A DNA stretch of 64,000 nucleotides from Lewinella sp. IMCC34191 (GTDB lineage: Bacteria > Bacteroidota > Bacteroidia > Chitinophagales > Saprospiraceae), in NCBI RefSeq assembly GCF_003390935.1, contig NZ_QNQZ01000007.1, forward strand, positions 186,001 through 250,000. Direction: 5' to 3'. Shown here in pieces: positions 50,406-57,518 of the stretch. Position 1 is the stretch's first letter. Every line of letters begins with the position of its first letter. The notes under the pieces were generated by a model, which was not told where the DNA came from, made no database searches, and was given only the letters and a program-made list of their open reading frames with translations. The position numbers and the translations under genes were made by a program.

Positions 50406-51215
50406 ATGAAGCCTTTGGCTACTATACGGATGCTTGCCCTGCTGGTGATCGGATTATGGAGCGGCGGTCCGCTCCGGGGCCAGACCGATACCGTAGCTCC
50501 GCTCACCATCGAAGATATCCAACAGCTGCCGGACACCACCCTGCGCCTGGCGTTCCACTTCGTCGGGCTACCCGACGGCCGCAACTTCCTCGCCGAGGAC
50601 CAGGATAGCCTGCTGCTCGCTTACGGAAACAACGAGCGGCTACGGGCCGACATCCTCATTTACTACACCCTGCAGGAACTCAATAAGCGCTTCCGCAGCG
50701 GCATGCTGGACTACGAAGCCAGCAAAGACACCAAGATCCGGTTCGCCCATGCGCGGCAGGTGGATAAGACCATCGAGCGGGCCTACTTCTATGCCCACGG
50801 CGAGCGGCTGCGATCCGTTCCCGGGGTATACAACGTTGTCTTTCAGCCACACCCCGGTCCCCGGCCCCCCAGCGCCTCCACCGGCGGCATCGGTAGCCGG
50901 ACCATCCGCATTTACAACACCCTGCAGGGCTACCTGGACGGTGGCACCGACACCTGGTCGCCGGGCCGCTACCTGGCCCACGAGATCGGCCACACCTTAT
51001 CCCTCGACCACACCTTCAAATGCGACAACCCCTGCGCCGGCCAGGGCTTCGACCCCCTCGAGGAGTGCTACGGTGAGTGCGTCGACCACAATCACGGCAG
51101 CGATAAAGTCAACTGCTTCGGCGGGAGCCCGCGGCAGTTGGTCATGGGTTATGGCTCGCAGGTTCACTTTACGGTTTGCGAGGTGGAGCGGATGTGGCGG
51201 TGGTTGCTGCGGTAG
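50406..51215 (+). CDS. Secreted metzincin-like zinc metalloprotease
   Basis: A 269-residue exported protein (signal MKPLATIRMLALLVIGLWSGG). The zinc site HEIGHTLSLDH matches HExxHxxGxxH except that Ser replaces the Gly; the downstream LVMGYGS has the Met expected for the Met-turn. Six Cys lie between (CDNPCAGQG, ECYGEC, CFGG), probably disulfide-bonded. It resembles small pappalysin/reprolysin-type secreted proteases. A perfect -7 box ends five bases before the ATG. Confidence 0.82.
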   Translation: MKPLATIRMLALLVIGLWSGGPLRGQTDTVAPLTIEDIQQLPDTTLRLAFHFVGLPDGRNFLAEDQDSLLLAYGNNERLRADILIYYTLQELNKRFRSGMLDYEASKDTKIRFAHARQVDKTIERAYFYAHGERLRSVPGVYNVVFQPHPGPRPPSASTGGIGSRTIRIYNTLQGYLDGGTDTWSPGRYLAHEIGHTLSLDHTFKCDNPCAGQGFDPLEECYGECVDHNHGSDKVNCFGGSPRQLVMGYGSQVHFTVCEVERMWRWLLR

Positions 51216-51485
51216 GAAGCGGTCTCCGACCGCGCTGTTTGATGCAGTGGTTGACTTCAGTAGTGGGCAAATACTTTTAGCAGTCAGGAACCGATATGGC
51301 ATAATCAGTTGATCGCTGTTTGACTTTCCTAATATTCAGCCTCAGCAGAAATCAAGCAAGCGGCACGCATTTTAGCGCCACCTGTGAACTAGGCGTTATT
51401 AATGGTACTTAACTGTAAAAAAATACAGCTTCACACTGAAATCGTTTGCCTGACGGCATAGAGTTACGCTTAGGTTGGAATATTT
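51216..51485. other. Intergenic transition into AT-rich island
   Basis: Composition changes here from GC-rich to AT-rich. A short inverted repeat CTGTA-AAAAAA-TACAG lies at 51414-51429, downstream of the CPBP gene end, and could be a weak terminator. No gene seen. Confidence 0.45.
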
Positions 51486-52214
51486 TTATTCGCCTATCCC
51501 TTTTCGGGGGAGAATTCCTTCAGCGATTGTAATCATCAGGCAAGTGTATACAAAAACAAAAGCAGTACTGGCATTTAAAGACAAATCGATATGGCTAAAT
51601 GCAGCATAAGTTAAAATCTTGTGTTGCATTATTGCATTGTATTCCTGGCCTACGTTGACAAAAAAATGAAGCAAAACAACCAAAATAACGCTTTTCGTTC
51701 GGATGAATAAACCTGATAGGATTAGGCCTAAGCCAAAAGATATTGAAACTTGGTTTATAGTGGTTTGTAAGCTTCCTGTATATAGAAAATTTGACATATG
51801 CGCAGCGGCAAAAAGCCCTGCGTATTTGTAGTGTTTATTGATTGAATAGTTATTCGAATTAAAATTTTTGAAGGGTAAAACTCTAAATATAAGTTCCTCG
51901 AACAGCACCAATATAATTGTAAATACGCATCCCAATATAAAATTAGGGGGTGACCAAGTTATGGGAGTATGTATAGTTGGAATCGCAAAGTAATATGTAA
52001 TCCAAATTGCTGATATTCCTAGCAATATATATTTATTGAGTGGCCGAATCGATGGACTTACCCTCGTAACTTTAATCAGAGCAATGCAAACTGGTGTTAG
52101 GAGCAGGCACTTGCTGAGCAAGAATGCTGAATAGTCATTCTCAAAATATCTATCACTAATATATACCGAGACAAACGTAGTCGCGATTGCATAAAGGATT
52201 AAGTATAAAGTCAT
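51486..52214 (-). CDS. CPBP family intramembrane metalloprotease
   Basis: A 242-residue membrane protein with seven to eight helices and all CPBP (Abi/CAAX) motifs: FEELIFR (Glu106-Glu107-x3-Arg111), FAAAHMSNF (His139) and LLHFFVNVG (His183, Asn187). Such proteases process prenylated or peptide substrates, and in Gram-positive bacteria often lie in bacteriocin loci, where they act in immunity or maturation. Here it follows four Gly-Gly leader peptide genes on the same strand, 54 bp after the last. The gene is AT-rich, unlike most of the window, indicating recent acquisition. Processing or immunity for the upstream peptides is the favoured inference. Confidence 0.88.
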   Translation of the reverse strand: MTLYLILYAIATTFVSVYISDRYFENDYSAFLLSKCLLLTPVCIALIKVTRVSPSIRPLNKYILLGISAIWITYYFAIPTIHTPITWSPPNFILGCVFTIILVLFEELIFRVLPFKNFNSNNYSINKHYKYAGLFAAAHMSNFLYTGSLQTTINQVSISFGLGLILSGLFIRTKSVILVVLLHFFVNVGQEYNAIMQHKILTYAAFSHIDLSLNASTAFVFVYTCLMITIAEGILPRKGIGE

Positions 52215-52268
52215 AACGAATGTAAAAGAGAATCTCCACTAGCGAGGTTGCCAGCAGAGATTCTTAAC

Positions 52269-52415
52269 TTAACCCGTAACCGAAATACGGAGTTTGGTAA
52301 ATGTGTAGCCGATTAAGTAGTCTAAAGATCTAAAAAATCCTTCAGGTGGGTCGTATTTACAAGGATCTTTGCCGCCGTATACTGATCTTAGGGCGTTAGA
52401 ATCTAAGAAGGTCAT
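52269..52415 (-). CDS. Double-glycine leader peptide precursor A4 (48 aa)
   Basis: Leader MTFLDSNALRSVYGG, exactly 15 residues ending in Gly-Gly. The core KDPCKYDPPEGFF is followed by RSLDYLIGYTFTKLRISVTG; it has one Cys and a basic C-terminus. The start was set by the 15-residue leader length shared with peptides A3 and B1; in-frame upstream starts would overlap A3. It begins 4 bp after the A3 stop. Last peptide before the CPBP gene. Function as bacteriocin or signal is inferred. Confidence 0.68.
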   Translation of the reverse strand: MTFLDSNALRSVYGGKDPCKYDPPEGFFRSLDYLIGYTFTKLRISVTG

Positions 52416-52419
52416 CGAA

Positions 52420-52587
52420 TTATTGGTCATCACAGTTTCCATTTCCATCGTTAATTCCTTTGTGAGCATCTTCGGAGCTGGTTAATGCACATCCAGCATA
52501 AGTTACAGCATAACCTATCAGGAACCATGCTAGCGGTGGCAGACCACCATAAATGTCCGAAAGTTGGGATTGATTAAGAATCTTCAT
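52420..52587 (-). CDS. Double-glycine leader peptide precursor A3 (55 aa)
   Basis: Leader MKILNQSQLSDIYGG (15 residues, Gly-Gly end) followed by a hydrophobic core LPPLAWFLIGYAVTYAGCA and a polar tail ending NGNCDDQ. Two Cys could form a disulfide. AT-rich codons, tight spacing (4 bp to A4, 9 bp from A2) and the repeated leader design support a real gene although it is very short. Confidence 0.72.
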   Translation of the reverse strand: MKILNQSQLSDIYGGLPPLAWFLIGYAVTYAGCALTSSEDAHKGINDGNGNCDDQ

Positions 52588-52596
52588 GTTATGAAT

Positions 52597-52758
52597 TTAA
52601 TGAGTAAAGAAATAGGTGATGGCAGCAGCGGTGGCACCCGCCACTGCTGCGACGGTCTTTGCACCGAATGCCGCGCCAAAGATGACAACTGGTACAAAGC
52701 CTCCCTCAGTAGAGCTGACCTCTTCAAGGGTTAGAGGGGTTAGAGTTGAAGTTTTCAT
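52597..52758 (-). CDS. Double-glycine leader peptide precursor A2 (53 aa)
   Basis: Leader MKTSTLTPLTLEEVSSTEGG (20 residues, ending Gly-Gly, with the LTLEEV helix common in such leaders). The core FVPVVIFGAAFGAKTVAAVA is followed by GATAAAITYFFTH, an Ala/Gly-rich hydrophobic peptide without Cys, similar in kind to the pore-forming class II bacteriocins. It starts 11 bp after the stop of A1. Confidence 0.75.
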   Translation of the reverse strand: MKTSTLTPLTLEEVSSTEGGFVPVVIFGAAFGAKTVAAVAGATAAAITYFFTH

Positions 52759-52769
52759 GGTAGTTTGTT

Positions 52770-52925
52770 CTATAAGGTTAAAGAAATTTTTTGATTGTAA
52801 TAGATTGAAGAAGCGTCAAAATGCTGTACTGTGTATTCACGAAGTATCGTGTCGATTTTTGGAAAGACACAATTAAGTTGTATTTTAAATCCGCCAGAAA
52901 CGGACCGAAAATCCTCAGTAGACAT
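52770..52925 (-). CDS. Possible double-glycine leader peptide precursor A1 (51 aa)
   Basis: Leader-like MSTEDFRSVSGG (12 residues with Gly-Gly) followed by FKIQLNCVFPKIDTILREYT and a tail ending YNQKISLTL. The leader is shorter than in its neighbours and the core is not clearly amphipathic, so support is weaker. Position in the operon, strand, AT-rich codons and spacing (11 bp to A2, 24 bp from the acidic protein) favour it. Confidence 0.5.
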   Translation of the reverse strand: MSTEDFRSVSGGFKIQLNCVFPKIDTILREYTVQHFDASSIYYNQKISLTL

Positions 52926-52949
52926 AAGTAAAGAATTAAGGGTGATGAA

Positions 52950-53096
52950 TTAAATAGCGTTCTTAATCTTGTCGCTCTGCCGCTCCATCCGCTCGAGGTA
53001 TTCCTCCAGGGAGAGGTCTTCGTTCCAGTCGAGGGGCAGGTGGGGGAAGGAGGGATCTTCCGATTCGAATTCCTCCATAAATAGATTGTCGTTCAT
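52950..53096 (-). CDS. Small acidic protein heading the peptide operon (48 aa)
   Basis: A 48-residue protein beginning MNDNLFMEEFESEDPSFPHL, acidic, with DWNEDLSLEEYLERMERQS near the end, probably one amphipathic helix. It has no Gly-Gly leader and its composition is GC-rich like the host genome, unlike the peptides after it. It lies first behind the operator array. It could be an accessory or regulatory protein. No family recognised. Confidence 0.6.
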   Translation of the reverse strand: MNDNLFMEEFESEDPSFPHLPLDWNEDLSLEEYLERMERQSDKIKNAI

Positions 53097-53160
53097 AGTA
53101 TTGGGTTGGTACTTCAAGTGGCTAACCAGGGGTTCTTGCTACGAGAAGCGGTGTTATACT

Positions 53161-53655
53161 TTCATGGTGCAATGATCGGGCGGCGTACTCGCATGAGGTG
53201 AGAGTGGTGTTAAATCTACTAGTGTGCAAGAAATAATTTCGCCGCATCTGAAATGTCAAAGGGAAAGCGTGCGCGACCGGCGTTCCGGTATCGCGTTTTA
53301 ATTTCAGTGCAATGATCGGGTGGCGTACTCGCATGGGGTGAGAGTGGTGTTAAATCTGCCGTCGAGCAGGAATTAATTTCGCCGCATCCGAAGTGTCAAA
53401 GGGAAAGTGTGCGTGACCGGCGTTCCGGTATCGCGTTTTAATTTCAGTGCAATGATCGGGTGGCGTACTCGCATGGGGTGAGAGTGGTGTTAAATCTGCC
53501 GTCAAGCAGGAATTAATTTTGCCGCATCCGAAGGGTCAAGGGGAAAGCTTGCGCGACCGGCGTTCCGGTATCGCGATTTAATTATGGTACAATAATCGGG
53601 TGGGGCACTCGCATGAGGTGAGAGTGGTATTAAATCTGTCGCAATGCGGAAATTT
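53161..53655. repeat. 140-bp tandem repeat array, about 3.5 units
   Basis: AATGATCGGG recurs at 53171, 53311 and 53451 and, as AATAATCGGG, at 53591: an exact 140-base period. Units 1-3 are full and unit 4 covers about its first 70 bases. Each unit has the operator inverted repeat (53187-53205, 53327-53345, 53467-53485, 53607-53625). Units 1-3 also have the hairpin CGCGACCGG-CGTT-CCGGTATCGCG (53272-53295 and at +140), followed by TTTTAATTT or ATTTAATT. 140 is not a multiple of three and the unit has no conserved ORF, so it is non-coding. Confidence 0.9.
53170..53215 (-). promoter_or_regulatory. Composite promoter/operator nearest the peptide operon
   Basis: ACTCGCA-TGAGG-TGAGAGT (one mismatch in the arms) at 53187-53205, GTTAAAT starting at 53209, and a -7-like GATCATTG (minus strand) at 53170-53177. 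All spacings equal those of the 10.8-kb element. The next start codon, 53096, is about 90 bases downstream. Three more copies lie behind it at 140-bp steps. Confidence 0.65.
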
Positions 53656-53715
53656 TCGCTTGCTGTTGACCGGGAATCTGGGTAATCGGCAGAATACTTC
53701 CCGTTGCGCACACTT

Positions 53716-53728
53716 TACCTGCGCTCCG
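53716..53728 (+). promoter_or_regulatory. TACCTGCGCTCCG motif upstream of T9SS hydrolase
   Basis: TACCTGCGCTCCG followed by ACGC, 148 bases before the ATG at 53876. One of four identical 13-mers in the window. A promoter role is inferred. Confidence 0.45.
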
Positions 53729-53875
53729 ACGCCCCACCTTTCCTGCCCACTCGACAGCTCTCCGTTTCCTACGACATTTCCAGGGAGAAATGGGAATATG
53801 GTTGTCAATAGCGACCGGATTTCTATATTGCTACGCGTCCGCTCACCCTTGAGCCGGCGCTTAAATCGATCGATC

Positions 53876-56866
53876 ATGCAAAGACGTTACTTTACCTTAC
53901 TCATTGGCCTGTGCTGCCTGTTCGCGACTTCGCGGATGGCGGCCCAGATGCAGGATACCATCCTGATAGACTTCGGGGATAACCTTTCCGCCGCCCCCTG
54001 GAACAACCTGGTTGATGCCAATGCCGGCGCCATCGAGGTGCTCACCAACACATTGGGTGACCCGACGCGCTACGGGATTGCCGTCACCGACGCCTTCCGC
54101 GACATCAACCGGGGCGGTACCACTGAGCCCACCGGCGATCTGCAACTGCCGGCTACCGCAACCGGCGACAGCTTCTTCGGTAACGGCGAGGAATGGACCG
54201 GCTCGGTCGAGGCGCGCGGCGCGGTCACGTTGACGAACCTGCAGGCGGACAAGGAGTACGACCTGACCCTATTCGCCAGCCGCACCGGAACCCAGACCCG
54301 GGAAACCCGCTACATTGTTATCGGCGCAAGCCGGGATACCGTGCTGCTGAATGCCGGCGGTAACACGGGGGACGTGGTCCGCAGTACCATGACGCCGGGG
54401 ACGGAGAACACCATCGTGATCGAAGTCGAAGCGGGAGACAACAACGATACCGCCGAAGACTTTTTCTACCTGGGCGCGCTCATCGTGAACTACGATATGG
54501 AGGAGCCGCCCCCGGTAGCGGAGGTGGAGGCCGACACCTTCCTGTTAGATTTTGGAACTACCCCTTCCCCCTCTCCCTGGAACAACGTCACCAGTTTTGA
54601 CTCCGGGGCCATGGTCACCCTAATGAATCAGGTGGGGGCGGAAACGGACGTACGCCTCACGGTGGTAGATGCGTTTCGCGGGGTGAATACGGCAGGCACC
54701 ACGACCCCCGATGAAGACCTCGGCTTCCCCGCTTCAGCCACCGGCGATTCCTTCTTCGGGAATACCGGTGACTTCAACGGGGAGATGCAGCCGACGGCCG
54801 GGGTACGGCTGAGCGGGCTCGACCCGCGCATGGGCTACACCTTCCGGATCTTCGCTTCCCGTGTCTCCACGGAGAATCGCGAGGCGATGTACGTGCTGGA
54901 CGGGGTGATGTCCGATACCGTGTATCTGAACGCCGGGGATAATACCGGGGACGTAGCGATGGCGACAGTATTCCCCGGCCGGGACTCCACACTGACGATA
55001 TCCGTCAGCCCGGGGCCCAACAACGAGAATAGCCTGGGCTTCTACTATCTGGGAGCAATGGAAATCTACGGGGAGGAGATGGCGGTAGCCACGCTCGATA
55101 CCGTGATCGTGGATTTTGGGAGCAGTACCAATACGACCCCGGCCCCCTACAACAACATCACGGATCCGAACGCCGGCACGGTGACTGACCTGACGAATAC
55201 CGCCGGCTTCTACACCGGCTACTCGATCGCCGTCGTCGATTCCTTTAACAACATCAATACGGACGGTACCGCCAGCCCCGACGAGGGACTCGAACTGGCG
55301 GGCAGCGCCACGGGTGATAGTTTCTTCGGGAACATTGGGGAGTTCGGCGGACAGGTTCAGCCGAGCGCCGCCGTTGAACTGGACGGACTCGACCCGATGG
55401 TTACGTATTCCGTCGAACTGTTCGCATCCCGGGCCACCTCCGAACTGCGGGAAACGCGCTACGTCGTCGAGGGAGCTACGGTGGATACGCTTTACCTCAA
55501 CATCTCGTCCAATACGTCCCGGACGGTCATGGCGGATATGCAGCCGGACGAAACGGGTCGCATTCTGGTCACGGCCAGTTCCGGTCCGAATAATCAGAAC
55601 AGCCTGGGTTTTTACTATCTTGGTGTGCTGCGGTTGATCTATCCGGACATGGACCCTGCCGGCGCGGCTGAGCTCATGCTGACGAATCCCAACGGAGGAG
55701 AGTACTGGCAGGCGGGTAAAACGGCTGATATCACCTGGATGTCGAGAAACCTGGAGGAGGTAGGCCTGGAATACTCCACCGATAACGGCACCAACTGGAC
55801 CGTCATCGATACGGTTGCCGCCGTCGGGGGGATGTACGCCTGGACGGTACCGAACGAAGACACCGATGAGGCGCTGATCCGGATCACCTCCGATACCCTG
55901 CTCGATACCAGCGATTCGACCTTCACCATCAGCAGCGACACGACGACCTGTACGATCGTCGTCATCGGCTCCTCGACGGCGGAAGGAACGGGGGCTTCCA
56001 GCCAGGACAGCAGTTGGGTAGGGCGTTACCGGGCTTACCTGGCCGACGATACGCGGTACGAGGTGGTGAACCTTGCCCGTGGTGGATACACTACCTACCA
56101 CATCCTGCCGACGGGTTCGGAGATTCCGGCCGGGGTAGGGATCGTGCCCGATCTTAATCGTAACGTGACGGAGGCGCTGACTTACGACCCCTTCGCAATC
56201 ATCGTCAATATGCCGTCCAACGACGCCGCTCGCGGTTTCACGCCGGAGGCGCAGTTGGAAAATTTCGCGGCCATCGCCAACGCCGCGCGGGAAGAAGGCA
56301 CGATGATCTACATCGCTACTACCCAGCCGCGCAACTTCCCCGAAACCGCCCGAGTGGATGACCAGATCGAGGTGCGGGATAGTATTCTGAAGATCTACGG
56401 CGATATGGCCATCGATTTCTGGACGGGCATTGCCGACGAGAACGGATTCATTATCGACTCCCTCGACAGTGGTGACGGGGTCCACCTTAACGACGGCGGT
56501 CACCGGATCCTCTACGAAAGGGTCCTCGGGCTCATGCTCGATACGGTGGACTGCAGCGGGCCGAGTGCAATACGCGAAGCTCCGAAACGGGTGTCCGGTC
56601 TGGTGAAGGCCTACCCGAACCCCGCCGAGAGTGGCTTCCTGATGCTGAACTTCAGCGAGGGTGTGCGGGGTACGGCCGACGTGCAGGTCATCGACGTACT
56701 GGGTAGGGTGCGGCTGCGCGATCGCATGCAGATCAGCGGCGGTGCCGATCACCGATTGGACATCAGCCAAATCAGCGGCCGCGGTCAGAACTCTTTCTTC
56801 GTGATCGTCACGGTGGAGCAGGCCGATGGCTACGTACGTGATGTACTGCCGGTACTGATCCGGTAA
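53876..56866 (+). CDS. T9SS-exported SGNH/GDSL hydrolase with three N-terminal repeat domains
   Basis: A 996-residue secreted protein (signal MQRRYFTLLIGLCCLFA). Three repeats of about 185 residues (starting near 27, 219 and 407) share DFG...PWNN, TATGDSFFGN, LFASR, and FYYLGA and look like beta-sandwich carbohydrate-binding modules. An Ig-like domain follows (NPNGGEYWQAGKTADITW). The SGNH esterase (about 693-905) has GSSTAEGTGAS with the catalytic Ser, PSND and DGVHLNDGGH. The end (KAYPNPAESGF ... VIDVLGRVRL) is a type A T9SS sorting domain. The ATG chosen starts the signal peptide. Confidence 0.92.
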   Translation: MQRRYFTLLIGLCCLFATSRMAAQMQDTILIDFGDNLSAAPWNNLVDANAGAIEVLTNTLGDPTRYGIAVTDAFRDINRGGTTEPTGDLQLPATATGDSFFGNGEEWTGSVEARGAVTLTNLQADKEYDLTLFASRTGTQTRETRYIVIGASRDTVLLNAGGNTGDVVRSTMTPGTENTIVIEVEAGDNNDTAEDFFYLGALIVNYDMEEPPPVAEVEADTFLLDFGTTPSPSPWNNVTSFDSGAMVTLMNQVGAETDVRLTVVDAFRGVNTAGTTTPDEDLGFPASATGDSFFGNTGDFNGEMQPTAGVRLSGLDPRMGYTFRIFASRVSTENREAMYVLDGVMSDTVYLNAGDNTGDVAMATVFPGRDSTLTISVSPGPNNENSLGFYYLGAMEIYGEEMAVATLDTVIVDFGSSTNTTPAPYNNITDPNAGTVTDLTNTAGFYTGYSIAVVDSFNNINTDGTASPDEGLELAGSATGDSFFGNIGEFGGQVQPSAAVELDGLDPMVTYSVELFASRATSELRETRYVVEGATVDTLYLNISSNTSRTVMADMQPDETGRILVTASSGPNNQNSLGFYYLGVLRLIYPDMDPAGAAELMLTNPNGGEYWQAGKTADITWMSRNLEEVGLEYSTDNGTNWTVIDTVAAVGGMYAWTVPNEDTDEALIRITSDTLLDTSDSTFTISSDTTTCTIVVIGSSTAEGTGASSQDSSWVGRYRAYLADDTRYEVVNLARGGYTTYHILPTGSEIPAGVGIVPDLNRNVTEALTYDPFAIIVNMPSNDAARGFTPEAQLENFAAIANAAREEGTMIYIATTQPRNFPETARVDDQIEVRDSILKIYGDMAIDFWTGIADENGFIIDSLDSGDGVHLNDGGHRILYERVLGLMLDTVDCSGPSAIREAPKRVSGLVKAYPNPAESGFLMLNFSEGVRGTADVQVIDVLGRVRLRDRMQISGGADHRLDISQISGRGQNSFFVIVTVEQADGYVRDVLPVLIR

Positions 56867-56892
56867 GCCGAAGCCGGAATATGCTCCTGACT

Positions 56893-56931
56893 AACCGGGA
56901 CGTGCTCTGTGATAGCGCGTCCCGGTTTCTT
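56893..56931 (+). terminator. Intrinsic terminator after the T9SS hydrolase
   Basis: Perfect 10-bp stem AACCGGGACG / CGTCCCGGTT (56893-56902 and 56918-56927) with a 15-base loop, then TCTTT. It ends the plus-strand hydrolase and may also stop the convergent exporter operon. Confidence 0.8.
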
Positions 56932-57092
56932 TATGCCAGTCGCTTCCAGATAGCGGTCAACATCCAGCGTATTAGTCGTACCAAACCCATCAGGATTGCC
57001 ACGCCGCTGAGGTACACGAGCCATCCGATAATGCCCCCGGCGTCGGCTAGCCACGCGGGTTCTCCCGAACAGTTTGCTAGTTGATCTTCCAT
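56931..57092 (-). CDS. Small membrane protein at the end of the exporter operon (53 aa)
   Basis: Reads MEDQLANCSGEPAWLADAGG, then IIGWLVYLSGVAILMGLV and a basic end RLIRWMLTAIWKRLA. One transmembrane helix with a cationic amphipathic C-terminus. It begins 1 bp after the HTH gene stop (TGACATG), so it is certainly coupled to the exporter operon. Gly-Gly at residues 19-20 invites reading it as another precursor, but the N-terminus does not look like the other leaders; an immunity or accessory membrane peptide is equally possible. Confidence 0.62.
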   Translation of the reverse strand: MEDQLANCSGEPAWLADAGGIIGWLVYLSGVAILMGLVRLIRWMLTAIWKRLA

Positions 57093-57093
57093 G

Positions 57094-57414
57094 TCAGGAT
57101 GCGGCTACGGAACTGCTCGTTGGAGTGTGTAAGGGGCGGATGCAGGCCTGGCCACGAGAAACCCGGCTTTGGTCTTTCCGACTATTCTCTACCCGTACGA
57201 AATCAATGCGCAGTTCCACGCTCTCGTAGTAACCATAGCTCTGTCGGCGTTGGCAAAAGTGAATCGGCGCGCCCATTTCCTTCATCATGGCCAGCGTCCG
57301 GTAAAGGCCTGCCGGGGAGATACCCAGTCGTTCGGCAAACTCCGCCGGCGTGCCGGTACGGTTGAATTTAATGAGCGTGTGCATTCTTTTAATCCGTTCC
57401 AGTTGCTTGTTCAT
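57094..57414 (-). CDS. Small HTH-domain regulator in the peptide exporter operon
   Basis: A 106-residue protein. Residues 1-70 form an HTH of the kind found beside peptide/lanthipeptide loci in Bacteroidota: MNKQLERIKRMHTLIKFNR, GTPAEFAERLGISPAGLYRTL, MKEMGAPIHFCQRRQSYGYYE. The tail is basic and Ser/Thr-rich. It could control the peptide operons through the shared inverted repeat (inference). The start was chosen at the HTH; a longer in-frame extension is implausible. It lies 104 bp after the exporter stop and 1 bp before the small membrane protein. Confidence 0.8.
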   Translation of the reverse strand: MNKQLERIKRMHTLIKFNRTGTPAEFAERLGISPAGLYRTLAMMKEMGAPIHFCQRRQSYGYYESVELRIDFVRVENSRKDQSRVSRGQACIRPLHTPTSSSVAAS

Positions 57415-57518
57415 GATTGGGTGGTGTTTAAAGATTGAGGATGGCCATTGGCCGGTGTAGTTCTGTGTCGGTTCCGGAACCTCGGAGTGTCGGTACGACC
57501 GGCGAGTGTTCCTCTTCA

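Noticed and set aside
51414-51429. CTGTA-AAAAAA-TACAG as a firm terminator of the CPBP operon
   Set aside because: A stem of only five A/T-rich base pairs; too weak to assign.
53122-53334. 70-codon minus-strand frame within the 140-bp repeats (and similar frames at 53502-53711 and 53578-53877)
   Set aside because: The frame crosses repeat units whose length is not a multiple of three, so coding is not kept between copies.
53161-53655. CRISPR array or integron attC sites
   Set aside because: The units are tandem and nearly identical over all 140 bases, with no unique spacers, no cas genes and no integron integrase.
54734-56770. 678-codon minus-strand frame inside the T9SS hydrolase
   Set aside because: Antisense to a gene with clear signal peptide, repeats, SGNH motifs and sorting domain; no family features of its own.
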